64,000 nt of DNA, from positions 1 to 64,000 of the forward strand of contig JAACZV010000022.1 in NCBI GenBank assembly GCA_009996515.1, given 5' to 3'. The position numbers and the translations under genes were made by a program. Shown one piece after another: positions 46,152-56,181 of the stretch (within the stretch, counting starts at the first letter, position 1; every line of letters starts with the position of its first letter). Below the pieces are notes generated by a model. The model worked only from the letters and a program-made list of their open reading frames with translations, was not told the origin of the DNA and searched no databases. The DNA comes from Comamonadaceae bacterium (GTDB lineage Bacteria; Pseudomonadota; Gammaproteobacteria; Burkholderiales; Burkholderiaceae_C).

Positions 46152-47419
46152 GGGGCCAGATAGCGCCACTGTCCGACGGGCAGGTGGCCCAGCGGGATGC
46201 GGCCGATGCGCACGCGCTTCAATCCCACGACCTTGAGCCCCACCAGCTCGCACATGCGGCGGATCTGGCGCTTCTTGCCCTCGCGCAGCACGAAGCGCAG
46301 CTGCTGCTCGTTCTGCCAGCTGACCTTGGCGGGCTGCAGCGCCTCGCCGTCCAGCTCCAGGCCGTGGTTCAGCAGCGCCAGCTTCTCGGGGGCCAGCGCC
46401 GCATTGGGCAGCGTGCCCTCGGGCACCTCATGCGCGACGAACTCCACGCGCACCAGGTACTCCTTCTCGATGTCGGAGTCGTCGCCGATCAGCGCCTTGG
46501 CGATGCGGCCGTCCTGGGTCAGCACCAAGAGGCCCGTGGAGTCGATGTCCAGCCGGCCGGCGGGCGCCAGGTGGCGGTGGTGGTTGGGATGGGGCTTGAT
46601 GCCGGAGGGGTCGTCCTTCCAGCGGTTCTCGGGCTGGAACAGCACCGCGGCGGGCTCGTAGCCGTCCTCGGCCTGGCCGGACACATAGCCCATGGGCTTG
46701 TGCAGCAGCACCGTGACGAGCTGGGACTGGGCCTGGCGGGCGGCCGGATCGATGGTGATCTCGACATCGCCGACGACGCGCTGGCCCAGCACGGCGACCT
46801 TGCCGTTGACGCGCACCCAGCCGGCGGCGATCCATTCGTCGGCCTCGCGGCGCGACGCCAGCTTCAGCTCGCTCATGCGCTTGGACAGGCGCTCGCCGGC
46901 CTCGGCGTCGACCTGGCGTGCCGGATTCAGGCGCTGCTGCGGGCGCTGCGGAGGCTGGAAGCCGGGGCCGAGGTTGGACGCGCGGCGCTGGTCCATGCGG
47001 GGCGGGCGGTCGGCTTGCGGGCGCTCGTCGGGGCGGCCGCGCGGGCCGCGTTCGGGCCGTTGCGGCGCATCGCCGCGGAACTGCGGCGGGCGCTCGTCCG
47101 GCCGCGCCCGCGGGCCGCGGTCCGGGCCGTGTTCGCGGCGCTGCGGTGCATCGCCGCGCGGCGGCTGTGCGCGCTCGGGCTTGAAGCCCGTCGGCTTCGC
47201 GCGGGCCGGGCGTTCGTCGCGTTGCGGCACCGGGCGCTCCTTGCGCTGCTGGCGTTGCTGGAACTGCTCCTCGCGCTCGGCCCGTTCGGCCTGGGCCTGG
47301 GCCAGCGTGGTGCGGGGCTTGGACACGCCCTTGCCGCGCAGCGGCGCGCGCTTCTCGCCCTCGGCGTTGCGGGTCTTGGCGGCGGGCTTGGGCTTGCCCT
47401 TCAGGGTGATGGTGGCCAT
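46136..47419 (-). CDS. RsuA/RluB/RluF-type pseudouridine synthase with long basic N-terminal extension
   Basis: 427 residues. Residues ~1-175 are low-complexity Arg/Pro/Gln/Glu-rich, with near-repeats such as [20 protein letters not shown] and [17 protein letters not shown]. Then an S4 domain ([30 protein letters not shown]) and the synthase domain with [20 protein letters not shown], whose D in GRLD is catalytic, KEYLVRVEF, and [14 protein letters not shown]. It modifies 23S rRNA or a tRNA; which site is unsure. It lies 13 bases after mutL. Confidence 0.92.
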   Translation of the reverse strand: MATITLKGKPKPAAKTRNAEGEKRAPLRGKGVSKPRTTLAQAQAERAEREEQFQQRQQRKERPVPQRDERPARAKPTGFKPERAQPPRGDAPQRREHGPDRGPRARPDERPPQFRGDAPQRPERGPRGRPDERPQADRPPRMDQRRASNLGPGFQPPQRPQQRLNPARQVDAEAGERLSKRMSELKLASRREADEWIAAGWVRVNGKVAVLGQRVVGDVEITIDPAARQAQSQLVTVLLHKPMGYVSGQAEDGYEPAAVLFQPENRWKDDPSGIKPHPNHHRHLAPAGRLDIDSTGLLVLTQDGRIAKALIGDDSDIEKEYLVRVEFVAHEVPEGTLPNAALAPEKLALLNHGLELDGEALQPAKVSWQNEQQLRFVLREGKKRQIRRMCELVGLKVVGLKRVRIGRIPLGHLPVGQWRYLAPWERF

Positions 47420-47432
47420 CGTTGTTCTTCTT

Positions 47433-49301
47433 TCAGCGGCCGCGCAGGAACAGGGCGTCCAGCTCGCGCATGTCGAGCTGGCGCCAGGTCGGGCGGCCGT
47501 GGTTGCATTGGTCGGCGCGTTCGGTGGCTTCCATGTCGCGCAGCAGCGCGTTCATCTCGTCCAGCGTCAGCTGCCGGTTGGCGCGCACGGCGCCATGGCA
47601 GGCCATGGTGGCCAGGATCTCGTGCTGGGCGCGCTCCAGCACCGAGCTGGCGTCGAACTGCGCCATCTCGGCCAGCAGCTCGCGGGTCAGCGCGACCAGG
47701 TCGGAGGCGGCCAGCAGCGCGGGGCGCGAGCGCACGGCCAGCGTGCGGGTGGACAGCGGCGACACGTCCAGCCCGAGCTTGCTCAGGGTTTCGGCATGCT
47801 GCTCCGCGGCGGCGACTTCCTCGGCCGTGGCCGCGAAGCTGACCGGGATCAGCAGCGGCTGGCTCTCGATCTGCGTCGCGCCCAGCCGCGCCTTGAGGCG
47901 CTCGTAGACGACACGCTCATGGGCCGCGTGCATGTCCACGATGACCAGGCCTTGGCGGTTCTCGGCCAGGATGTAGACGCCCTGGATCTGCGCGATGGCC
48001 CGGCCCAGCGGCCAGTCCTGGTCGGGCAGCTGGGGTCGCAGCGTGACGGTGGGGGCGGCCGGTGCGGCGGCCGCATCGTCTTGCGCGGACGGCTCGGGGC
48101 GCCACAGCGCCTCATGCTGCACCAGCGACAGCCGCACCTGCTCGGCCGTGGGCGGCACGGGGGGCGTGTAGGCCGCATAGGCCGTGGCGGCGGGGCGGGG
48201 CTCGGCGACGTAGAGCGTGGCCGCCGCCGTGGGCTCGAAGGCCAGCGGCGCCATGGCCGAGTCGATGGGCTCGGCGCCGGCGCCTGAAGCGCTGCGCGAC
48301 TGGGCCAGCGCGTCGATGAAGGCGCGGCGCACGCTCTGGTGGATGGCGCGGCCGTCGCGGAAGCGCACCTCGATCTTGGTCGGGTGCACGTTGACGTCCA
48401 CCAGCTCCGGCGCGATCTCGATGAACAGCACATAGCTGGGCTGGCGCTGGCCGTGCAGCACGTCCTCGTAGGCCGAGCGGATGGCGTGGCTGATCAGCTT
48501 GTCGCGCACATAGCGGCCGTTGACCCAGACATATTGCTGGTCGGCCCGCGAGCGCGCCGCCTCGGGCAGGCCGGCGCGGCCGCTCAGGGCCAGCGGGCCG
48601 GCGCTGTGCTCGAAGGGGCGGCTGTCCTCGTTGAAGTCGGCGCCCAGCACGTCGGCGATGCGCTGCTCGCTGGATGCGGCCCGCCACTGGTCCACCAGCT
48701 TGCCCTCGTGCCAGATCGCGAAGCCCACGTCCGGCCGGGCCAGCGCATGGCGGCGCACGGCCTCCACGCAATGGGCCAGCTCGGTGGCGTCGGTCTTCAG
48801 GAACTTGCGGCGCGCCGGGGTGGAGAAGAACAGCTCGCGCACCTCCACGCTGGTGCCGCGCGCGCGGGCGGCGGGCTGCAGCTCGCCGCTGCGGGCGTCC
48901 AGCCGGTGGGCATGGGCATCGGCGGCGGTGCGGCTGGCGATGGACATCTCCGACACCGACGCGATGGCCGCCAGCGCCTCGCCGCGAAAGCCCATGGTGG
49001 CCACCGACTCGAGGTCGTGCAGGCTGGCGATCTTGCTGGTGGCATGGCGCTTCAGCGCCAGCGGCAGCTGGGCCACCGGGATGCCGCAGCCGTCGTCCTC
49101 GACGACGATGGCGCGCACGCCGCCGGCCATCAGCTTGACCTGGATGTTGCGGGCGCCGGCATCCAGCGCGTTGTCCACCAGCTCGCGCACCACCGAGGCC
49201 GGGCGCTCGACGACCTCGCCGGCGGCGATCTGGCTGATCAGCTCGTCGGGCAGTTCGCGGATGGTGCGAGACGCGGGGACTTCAGGGAGCGGCGAATCCA
49301 T
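47433..49301 (-). CDS. mutL: DNA mismatch repair protein MutL
   Basis: 622 residues. GHKL ATPase start ([27 protein letters not shown]-box [33 protein letters not shown]), dimer arm with [11 protein letters not shown], and a C-terminal domain carrying [12 protein letters not shown], a DQHA(X)2E(X)4E-type endonuclease motif with M for Q, plus ACHGAVRAN and CNHGRPT. This predicts a nicking MutL rather than the E. coli kind. It heads mutL/pseudouridine synthase/miaA and diverges from the DedA gene. Confidence 0.97.
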   Translation of the reverse strand: MDSPLPEVPASRTIRELPDELISQIAAGEVVERPASVVRELVDNALDAGARNIQVKLMAGGVRAIVVEDDGCGIPVAQLPLALKRHATSKIASLHDLESVATMGFRGEALAAIASVSEMSIASRTAADAHAHRLDARSGELQPAARARGTSVEVRELFFSTPARRKFLKTDATELAHCVEAVRRHALARPDVGFAIWHEGKLVDQWRAASSEQRIADVLGADFNEDSRPFEHSAGPLALSGRAGLPEAARSRADQQYVWVNGRYVRDKLISHAIRSAYEDVLHGQRQPSYVLFIEIAPELVDVNVHPTKIEVRFRDGRAIHQSVRRAFIDALAQSRSASGAGAEPIDSAMAPLAFEPTAAATLYVAEPRPAATAYAAYTPPVPPTAEQVRLSLVQHEALWRPEPSAQDDAAAAPAAPTVTLRPQLPDQDWPLGRAIAQIQGVYILAENRQGLVIVDMHAAHERVVYERLKARLGATQIESQPLLIPVSFAATAEEVAAAEQHAETLSKLGLDVSPLSTRTLAVRSRPALLAASDLVALTRELLAEMAQFDASSVLERAQHEILATMACHGAVRANRQLTLDEMNALLRDMEATERADQCNHGRPTWRQLDMRELDALFLRGR

Positions 49302-49358
49302 CCGCGGGATTATCGACGCCCCCCGAGCGTCATCGAGGCGTCTGGATAATGCGCCGCC

Positions 49359-50006
49359 ATGGACCTGCTGCACTTCCTGATCGACTTCATCCTGCACGTG
49401 GACCAGCACCTGGCCGAGTTCGTGCAGGCCTATGGCAGCTGGGTCTATGCGCTGCTGTTCCTCATCATCTTCGTCGAGACCGGCGTGGTGGTCATGCCCT
49501 TCCTGCCGGGCGACTCGCTGCTGTTCGTCGTCGGCGCGCTGTGCGGCGTCGGCATGATGAGCCTGCCGGTGGCCATCGCGGTGCTGCTGGTGGCGGCCAT
49601 CCTGGGCGACCAGACCAACTACCTGATAGGCCGGCGCATCGGCCCGCGGGTGTTCCAGTGGGAGCAGTCGCGCTTCTTCAACAAGAAGGCCTTCGACGCG
49701 GCGCACGCCTTCTACGAGAAGCATGGCGGCATCACCATCATCCTGGCCCGCTTCATGCCGTTCGTGCGCACCTTCGCGCCCTTCGTGGCCGGCGTGGCCG
49801 AGATGAGCCGCGGCCGGTTCACGGCCTACAACGCGGTGGGTGCGGTGATCTGGGTGGTGGGCCTGTGCCTGGCGGGCTTCCTGTTCGGCAACCTGCCCTG
49901 GGTGCAGCAGCACCTGAGCAAGATCATCTGGGCCATGATCCTCATCCCCGGCCTCATCGTCATCGGCGGCGGGCTGCGCGGCCGGCTGGGGCGCAAGACG
50001 GGCTGA
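49359..50006 (+). CDS. DedA-family inner-membrane protein
   Basis: 215 residues with the DedA pattern: YALLFLIIFVETGVVVMPFLPGDSLLFVVGAL (re-entrant helices, E and PGD), LGDQTNYLIGRRIGPR, FYEKHGGITIILARFMPFVRTFAPFVAGVAEMSR (the conserved R and G residues) and a C-terminal helix. DedA proteins are lipid-carrier or phospholipid flippases (UptA-like roles in some). Substrate here is unknown. Divergent from mutL. Confidence 0.92.
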   Translation: MDLLHFLIDFILHVDQHLAEFVQAYGSWVYALLFLIIFVETGVVVMPFLPGDSLLFVVGALCGVGMMSLPVAIAVLLVAAILGDQTNYLIGRRIGPRVFQWEQSRFFNKKAFDAAHAFYEKHGGITIILARFMPFVRTFAPFVAGVAEMSRGRFTAYNAVGAVIWVVGLCLAGFLFGNLPWVQQHLSKIIWAMILIPGLIVIGGGLRGRLGRKTG

Positions 50007-50078
50007 GCGGCCTGACTTTGCGGGCCCGGCCGCGGAGGGTCTAGAGTGCAGGGCTTTTCGTGACTGTCGGAGATCCCG

Positions 50079-53000
50079 ATGACCCTGTCCCGCATTGCCC
50101 TGGCACTGGCCGGCGCCTGGATGACCTCCGGCCTGGCCCTGGCGGCCGAGCCGACGCTGATGCTGCGCCAGCCCGCCGTCTCCAAGGACCATCTCGCCTT
50201 CGTCTATGCCGGCGACCTCTGGCTGGCCGACCGCAACGGCGGCAATGCGCGCCGGCTCACCAGCCATGCGGCGTCCGAGTTCGCGCCGCGCTTCTCGCCG
50301 GACGGGCAGAAGATCGCCTTCTCGGCCAGCTATGACGGGAACACGGACGTCTACGTCATCGGCCTGGACGGCGGCGCGCCCAGGCGCCTGACCTGGCATC
50401 CCAGCGCCGACGTCGTCAGCGGCTGGAGCCCCGACGGCAAACGCGTGCTGTTCGCGTCGCCGCGCGAGGTGCTGAACAACCGCAGCAACCAGCTCTACGA
50501 GGTCGGCGTGGACGGCGGCTACGAGCGCCAGGTCATGAAGGCCGTGGCCTGGGAGGGCGCCTGGTCGGCCGACGGCAAGCAACTGGCCTACCGCCCCTAC
50601 AACGCGGCCCATGCAGGCCCCAGCGGCTGGCGTCAGAGCCGCGGCGGCTCCACGCCGCCGGTGTGGATCATGGACATGGCCAGCCAGAAGTGGCAGGAGA
50701 TCCCCCATGTCAACGCGACCGACTCGGCGCCGGTCTGGGCCGGTGGCCAGGTGGTCTTCATCTCCGACCGCGCGGACGGGGCGGCCAACCTGTTCGCCTT
50801 CAATCCCGTCACTCAGGCGCTGCGCCAGCTGACCCGCGAGACGCAGTGGGACGTGCGCAGCGTGGACGCCGTCGGCACGACGCTGGTCTACGAGGCGGGC
50901 GGTCGCATCAAGCAGATCGAGCTGGCCGGCGGTGAGCCGCAGGTGCTGGACATCCGCCTCGCCGGAACGGCGCCGCAGGCGCGTACGCAGTGGAAGGACG
51001 CCGGCAAGACGCTGACCCAGGCCCGCCTGTCCAGCACCGGCAAGCGCGTGGTGGTGAGCGCGCGCGGCGAGGTGTTCACGGTGCCGGTCAAGGACGGCAG
51101 CGTGCGCAACCTGACCGAGAGCGCCGGCGTGCGCGAGAAGGATGCGCTGTGGAGCCCCGACGGCCAGCGCGTGGCCTACATCTCCGACGCGCCCGGCATG
51201 CGCCACGAGCTGGTGCTGCAGGCCCAGACCGGCCTGGGCGCCAAGGAGCGCTTCCTGCTGCCCAAGCAGGGCTACTTCACGCTGATGGACTGGTCGCCGG
51301 ACGGCCAGCAGCTGGTGCTGCAGGACAACCACCTCAACCTCTATCGCCTGGGCCTGGCAGCGGGACCGCAGCGTGGGCAACTGGTCAAGATCGCGACCGA
51401 CCAGCGCCGCTTCGGCGCCGACGGCTTTGCCGTGTCCTTCTCGCCGGACAGCCGCTGGCTGGCCTACACGATGTCGGGCGAGAACTACTTCGGCCGCATC
51501 GTGCTGCACGAGCTGGCCAGCGGCCGCAACCATGTGGTGACCGACGGCCTGTCCCATGCCGGCAACCCGGCGTTCTCGGCCAAGGGCGACTTCCTCTACT
51601 TCACGGCCTCCATCAACTCCGGCCCCAGCCAGGTGGGGCTGGACCTGTCCACCCAGGAGCGCCCGCGCCGCGTCGGTCTGTATGCGCTGGTGCTGGCGGC
51701 CGACGGCAAGTCGCCGCTGGCGCCCAAGGCGGGCGACGAGGAAGGCAAGAAGGACGAGAAGAAGGACGAGAAGAAGGACGAGAAGAAGGACGACGCCAAG
51801 AAGGCCGATGACAAGAAGTCGGCCGACGCCAAGAAGGACGACAAGCCCAAGGCCGAGGCGGCCAAGCCCGTCAGGATAGACCTGGACGGCCTGGCCGACC
51901 GCCTCGTGGCCCTGCCGGTGGCGGAGCGCAACTACGACAGCCTGGCCGTGGCGTCGGATGGCGCGCTGCTGTACCTGCAGCATCCGCAGCCCGGCGCGAG
52001 CACCGAGCCGCCGCAGGCCGAGCGCCGCGCGACGGCCGAGCTGTGGCGCTTCGACTTCGAGGAGCGCAAGCCCAAGATGCTCAAGGCCGGCGTGGCCGAC
52101 TACTCGCTCAGCGAGGACCGCAAGAAGCTGCTGCTGACCGTGGCCGGCGGCAAGCTGGAAACCGGCGACGCCACCGACAAGTACGACGGCAAGCCGGTGG
52201 ACCTGTCCGGCCTGCGCGCCCGCATCGACCCGCGGGCCGAGTGGAAGCAGATCTTCGACGAGGCCTGGTGGATGGAGAAGGAGTTCTTCTACGACCCCGC
52301 CCTGCACGGGCTGGACTGGCAGGCCGTCTACGACCGCTACCTGCCGCAGCTGGCCCATGTGCAGCGCCGCGAGGACTTGAACGACCTGCTGGTGCAGATG
52401 ATCGGCGAGCTGCAGGTGGGCCACAACCGCACCGGCGGCGGCGACCAGCACCAGGAGGCGCCGGTGGCCGTGGGCCTGCTGGGCGCGGACTTCCGCGTGC
52501 AGCAGGGCCGCTACCAGATCACCAAGCTCTATGCCGGCGACCGCCTCAACCCCAATCTGCGCTCGCCGCTGGCGGTGCCGGGCCTGGGCGTGAAGGAGGG
52601 CGATTTCATCCTGGCCGTCAACGGCCATGAGTTGGCCGAGCCGACCAACCTGTACGCGCTGCTGGAGAACATGGTCGGCAAGCAGGTCGTGCTGGCCATC
52701 GCGCAGGACGCCGCGGGCAAGGGCCGCCGCGATGTCACGGTGGAGCCCATCGCCAACGAGGCCATGCTGCGCCGCTGGGCATGGATAGACGGCAACCGCC
52801 AGAAGGTGCAGCAGAAGACCGGCGGCAAGGTCGCCTACGTCTACATGCCCGATACGGCGGGCCAGGGCTTCGAGCACTTCAACCGCATGTTCTTCGCGCA
52901 GATCGACAAGCAGGCGCTGATCGTCGACGACCGCAGGAACGGCGGCGGCCAGGCGGCCAACTACGTGACGGAGCTGCTGTCGCGCCCCTATCTGGCCAGC

Positions 53001-53432
53001 TGGAAGGATCGCGACGGCCTGGTCTTCGATACGCCGGGCGGCGCCATCTACGGCCCCAAGGCCATGCTGATCGACCAGGACGCCGGCTCGGGCGGCGACT
53101 TCATGCCCTATGCCTTCAAGCGCGTGGGCCTGGGGCCGCTGATCGGTAAGCGCACCTGGGGCGGCCTGATCGGCATCTCGGCCAATCCGCCGCTCATCGA
53201 CGGCGGCTTCCTGACCGTGCCTTACTTCCGCTTCTACACGCCGGAAGGCGAGTGGCGCATCGAGAACGAGGGCGTGGCGCCGGACATGGACGTGGAACTG
53301 GACCCCGCCGCCGTCAACCGCGGCGAGGACACCCAGCTGGACGCGGCCATCGCCGACGTGCTGAAGCGGCTGGAAGGCTGGAAGCCCGTGCAGCGCAAGA
53401 CCGCGCCGGCACCGGCGACGCTGGGCAAGTGA
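50079..53432 (+). CDS. Tricorn-like protease homologue with PDZ domain and S41 peptidase domain
   Basis: 1117 residues with a signal peptide (ALALAGAWMTSGLALAA). Two beta-propeller regions with repeated WSPDGK/FSPDGQ blades fill ~30-540 (SEFAPRFSPDGQKIAFSAS, DVVSGWSPDGKRVLFASP). Next is a Lys/Asp/Glu linker at ~555-600 (GKKDEKKDEKKDEKKDDAKK), then a C1 helix domain, PDZ (VPGLGVKEGDFILAVNGHEL) and S41 core with the serine in DQDAGSGGDFMPYAF and RTWGGLIGI. Exported rather than cytosolic like archaeal tricorn. Probably trims peptides in the periplasm. Confidence 0.93.
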   Translation: MTLSRIALALAGAWMTSGLALAAEPTLMLRQPAVSKDHLAFVYAGDLWLADRNGGNARRLTSHAASEFAPRFSPDGQKIAFSASYDGNTDVYVIGLDGGAPRRLTWHPSADVVSGWSPDGKRVLFASPREVLNNRSNQLYEVGVDGGYERQVMKAVAWEGAWSADGKQLAYRPYNAAHAGPSGWRQSRGGSTPPVWIMDMASQKWQEIPHVNATDSAPVWAGGQVVFISDRADGAANLFAFNPVTQALRQLTRETQWDVRSVDAVGTTLVYEAGGRIKQIELAGGEPQVLDIRLAGTAPQARTQWKDAGKTLTQARLSSTGKRVVVSARGEVFTVPVKDGSVRNLTESAGVREKDALWSPDGQRVAYISDAPGMRHELVLQAQTGLGAKERFLLPKQGYFTLMDWSPDGQQLVLQDNHLNLYRLGLAAGPQRGQLVKIATDQRRFGADGFAVSFSPDSRWLAYTMSGENYFGRIVLHELASGRNHVVTDGLSHAGNPAFSAKGDFLYFTASINSGPSQVGLDLSTQERPRRVGLYALVLAADGKSPLAPKAGDEEGKKDEKKDEKKDEKKDDAKKADDKKSADAKKDDKPKAEAAKPVRIDLDGLADRLVALPVAERNYDSLAVASDGALLYLQHPQPGASTEPPQAERRATAELWRFDFEERKPKMLKAGVADYSLSEDRKKLLLTVAGGKLETGDATDKYDGKPVDLSGLRARIDPRAEWKQIFDEAWWMEKEFFYDPALHGLDWQAVYDRYLPQLAHVQRREDLNDLLVQMIGELQVGHNRTGGGDQHQEAPVAVGLLGADFRVQQGRYQITKLYAGDRLNPNLRSPLAVPGLGVKEGDFILAVNGHELAEPTNLYALLENMVGKQVVLAIAQDAAGKGRRDVTVEPIANEAMLRRWAWIDGNRQKVQQKTGGKVAYVYMPDTAGQGFEHFNRMFFAQIDKQALIVDDRRNGGGQAANYVTELLSRPYLASWKDRDGLVFDTPGGAIYGPKAMLIDQDAGSGGDFMPYAFKRVGLGPLIGKRTWGGLIGISANPPLIDGGFLTVPYFRFYTPEGEWRIENEGVAPDMDVELDPAAVNRGEDTQLDAAIADVLKRLEGWKPVQRKTAPAPATLGK

Positions 53433-53439
53433 TGGAGCC

Positions 53440-53652
53440 CCTCGTCCAGTCTCGCCCTGCTGAACGCGGGCGAGTCTGGCTGGTCCTGCAGACCGTGCAG
53501 CCGACAGAGCGGCCGCCCTTCGGCAGGCTCGACAAGTCCCCCGGGCTTGTCGTGTCCGACCTCAGCCCCCGCGGGGACGGCGATGCTTGCGGCATTGAGC
53601 CGCAAGCACATCGCCCTGGCGGGCCGGCTTGGGGCGGCCCGGCGCTCGGCCC
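53440..53652 (+). repeat. Dispersed repeat, copy B
   Basis: Homologous to 24559-24690 read on the other strand: CTCGTCCAGTC, CTGAACGCGGGC, GGGGACGGCGATGC, then AGCACATCGCCCTGGCGGGC and on to GGCGCTCGGCCC. It carries a ~75-base insert not in copy A, with a hairpin near CGACAAG/CTTGTCG (53530-53553). It fills the gap between the protease and the histidine kinase genes. Confidence 0.8.
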
Positions 53653-53675
53653 GAATTCGCGTAGCACCTGCTGAC

Positions 53676-55043
53676 ATGAAGACTTGGGGCGCACTTTCTC
53701 TGCGCGGGCGGCTGTTCCTGCTCGCGCTGCTGCCCCTGCTGGCCTCGCTGGCGCTGATCGCGCTGGCGGTGCGCCAGCAGGAGAGCGAGCTGGCCGCGCG
53801 CGAGCGTGAACTGGTGCGGGCCAGCTACATGGACGCGCGGCGCACCGAGCTCAAGCATTACGTGGACCTGGCCGTCAGCACCGTCAGGCCGCTGCTGGGC
53901 CAGCCGGGCGGCAAGGAGAGGGCGCTGGCCATCCTGCAATCGCTGGACTATGGCCGCGACGGCTATTTCTTCGTCTACTCGCTGAGCGGCCGCGTGCTGA
54001 TGCATTCGCGCCAGCCCGAGCTGGTGGGCCAGGACTTGTGGGAGCTGCGCGATCCCCAGGGCCGGCCCACCATCCAGCAGCTCATCAATCGGGCCAAGGC
54101 CGGCGGCGGCTACGTGGACTATCTGTGGAGCAAGCCGTCCAGCAGCCAGCTGGCGCCCAAGCTGGGCTATGTGGTGGCCGTGCCGGAATGGGATTGGATG
54201 CTGGGCACGGGCCTGTACCTGGACGGCATCGAGGCGACCATGGCCGAGCTGGAGCGCGGCGCGCGCCAGAACATCACGGCCACCATGTTGTGGGTGGGCG
54301 CGGTCGCCATCTTCGGCGTGGCCCTCATCAGCGCCGGCGCGCTGGTGCTCAACCTCAGCGAGCACCGCAGCGCCGAGGCCAAGCTGCGCGCGCTGGCGCG
54401 CGAGGTGGTGCAGAGCCAGGAGGCGGAGCGGGCGCGGCTGGCGCGCGAGCTGCACGACGGCGTCAGCCAGGCGCTGGTGGCGACCAAGCTGCTGATCGAG
54501 TCGGCCCAGTCCGAGCCCGCCGCGGCCGCTCGGCTGCAGGCGCTGGCGCTCAAGCGGCTGAACAGCACGCTTGCCGAGGTGCGCCACCTGTCCCATGCGC
54601 TGCGGCCGGCGTTGCTGGACACGCTGGGCCTGCCGGCAGCGCTGCAGCATCTGGCGGCCGAGTTCGATGCGGCCGGCGGCACGCGGTACCAGGCCGGCGT
54701 GCAGGGCGAGGAGGTGGAGCTGCCCGAGGCCGTCAACACGGCCTTGTTCCGCATCGCCCAGGAGGCGCTGAACAATGCGGCCCGCCACGCGCATGCGACG
54801 CGGGTGGGCGTGCTGCTGCGCTTCGAGCGCGACGGCGGGCTGGCGCTGGAGATCCAGGACGACGGCCGCGGCTTCGATGCCGACGCGGCCCAGGCCGTGG
54901 CGGACCGGGGGCTGGGCCTGCGCAGCATGCGCGAGCGCGCCGCCGCTTTAGGTGCCCGGCTGGCCCTGGTGACCTCGCCGGGGCAGGGCTGCCGGCTCAC
55001 CGTCAAACTCGGGGCCTCGGACCTGGCCCGCGCCGTCTCATGA
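53676..55043 (+). CDS. Cache-domain sensor histidine kinase (NarL-system type)
   Basis: 455 residues from MKTWGALS; the longer open frame upstream is only the repeat. TM1 (RLFLLALLPLLASLALIALAV), a periplasmic single-Cache domain (GRDGYFFVYSLSGRVLMHSR, YVVAVPEWDWMLGTGLYLDG), TM2 (MLWVGAVAIFGVALISAGAL), HisKA_3 with the phospho-acceptor in ARLARELHDGVSQALVATK, and an HATPase (NAARHAHATRVG, IQDDGRGFD, GLGLRSMRERAA). The stop overlaps the regulator start by ATGA. Ligand unknown; small organic acids are usual for this sensor. Confidence 0.93.
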   Translation: MKTWGALSLRGRLFLLALLPLLASLALIALAVRQQESELAARERELVRASYMDARRTELKHYVDLAVSTVRPLLGQPGGKERALAILQSLDYGRDGYFFVYSLSGRVLMHSRQPELVGQDLWELRDPQGRPTIQQLINRAKAGGGYVDYLWSKPSSSQLAPKLGYVVAVPEWDWMLGTGLYLDGIEATMAELERGARQNITATMLWVGAVAIFGVALISAGALVLNLSEHRSAEAKLRALAREVVQSQEAERARLARELHDGVSQALVATKLLIESAQSEPAAAARLQALALKRLNSTLAEVRHLSHALRPALLDTLGLPAALQHLAAEFDAAGGTRYQAGVQGEEVELPEAVNTALFRIAQEALNNAARHAHATRVGVLLRFERDGGLALEIQDDGRGFDADAAQAVADRGLGLRSMRERAAALGARLALVTSPGQGCRLTVKLGASDLARAVS

Positions 55044-55663
55044 ATACACCCATCCGCATCCTGCTCGTCGACGACCATCCCATGGTGCGCGAGGGCCTGG
55101 TCGCGCGGCTGGCGGCCGTGCCGCGCTTCGAGGTGGTGGGCGAGGCCGGCGGGCGCCTGGAAGCGCTGGAGCAGCTGGCCCTCACGGCCCCTGACGTGGT
55201 GCTGATGGACGTGGGGCTGAAGGACGGCAACGGCATCGCGCTGGGCGCGGAGATGCTGGCGGCCCGGCCCGAGGTGAGGCTGCTGATGTTCAGCATGTAC
55301 GACAACCCCGAGTACGTGCAGCGCGCGCTGGGAGCCGGCGCGCGCGGCTATGTGCTGAAGGACGCGCCGGCGACGGAGATCGTGTCCGCCATCGACGCGG
55401 TGGCGGCCGGCGGCACCTTCTTGAGCGCGGCCGTGTCCGGCCGGCTGTTCCGCGGCCAGGCGCCGAAGCCGGTGCTGACGCCGCGCGAGAGCGAGATCCT
55501 CGGGTTGCTGGGGCGCGGCGCCTCCAGCAAGCAGATCGCCCGCGAACTGGACCTGTCGGTGCGCACCGTGGAGGCGCACCGGCAGAGCATCAAGCGCAAG
55601 CTGGAACTGGACGGGCAGGCGGAGCTGATCCGCTATGCCGTCGAGCACGCGCGCAACGCCTGA
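55040..55663 (+). CDS. NarL/FixJ-family response regulator
   Basis: 207 residues: receiver domain (IRILLVDDHPMVREGL, phospho-acceptor D in PDVVLMDVGLKDGNG, K in GARGYVLKDAPATE) and LuxR-type HTH (LTPRESEILGLLGRGASSKQ, LSVRTVEAHRQSIKRKL). Partner of the adjacent kinase by overlap. Targets not visible in this window. Confidence 0.95.
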   Translation: MNTPIRILLVDDHPMVREGLVARLAAVPRFEVVGEAGGRLEALEQLALTAPDVVLMDVGLKDGNGIALGAEMLAARPEVRLLMFSMYDNPEYVQRALGAGARGYVLKDAPATEIVSAIDAVAAGGTFLSAAVSGRLFRGQAPKPVLTPRESEILGLLGRGASSKQIARELDLSVRTVEAHRQSIKRKLELDGQAELIRYAVEHARNA

Positions 55664-55701
55664 CGCGCGTTGCAGCCGCGGCGACGCCTGGCCCGGCGGT
55701 T

Positions 55702-56070
55702 TCAGCGGCCGCGGCGGGGGCCTTCGTCGCGGTCGCCGTCCCAGCGGTCGCGGCGGTCGTGCCAGCGCTCATGGCGGCGGTCCCAGCGGTCATCCCAGCG
55801 GCGCTCGCGGTAAGTCGTCTCGTAGACCACCCGAGGCGGCGGGGCGTAGTAGACCTCGCGCTGCACATAGCGCGGTGCCGGCACGTAGACGACGGGCGGC
55901 GGCGGCTCGTAATAGACCGGAGCGGGCACCACATACCTCGGGCCGTCGGCCACATAGACGCCGGCGGCCGGCAGGTTGATGCCGATGGACCAGGACGTGC
56001 CGGCATGGGCAGCCGTCGGGCCGGCCAGTGCGGCGGTCAGGAGAGCGGCGGCGACGAGGGGGCGGAACAT
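55702..56070 (-). CDS. Small exported Pro/Tyr/Arg-rich protein
   Basis: 122 residues with a clear signal peptide (LVAAALLTAALAGPTAAHAG). The mature part has VYYEPPPPVVYVPAPRYVQR repeats rich in PxxVY, then an Arg/Asp/Trp-rich tail (RRWDDRWDRRHERWHDRRDR). GGAGG lies 6 bases before the ATG. Similar PXPV-type proteins are common in Burkholderiales envelopes; function is unknown. Confidence 0.75.
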   Translation of the reverse strand: MFRPLVAAALLTAALAGPTAAHAGTSWSIGINLPAAGVYVADGPRYVVPAPVYYEPPPPVVYVPAPRYVQREVYYAPPPRVVYETTYRERRWDDRWDRRHERWHDRRDRWDGDRDEGPRRGR

Positions 56071-56181
56071 GCGAACCTCCAACAGGCATGGGCGACACAG
56101 GCCCGGACGACCGGACAACGGCCGGGCGGCCGCGTCGTTGACGGCTGGCGGGCTCGCGTCGTAAGGGGTTGTTGCCGGAGC

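Noticed and set aside
47433-52877. A single minus-strand open frame of 1814 codons running from the protease gene through mutL
   Set aside because: The upstream 1190 codons are antisense to the tricorn-like gene and DedA gene, lack any domain, and are open only because of high GC bias. Real mutL starts at 49301.
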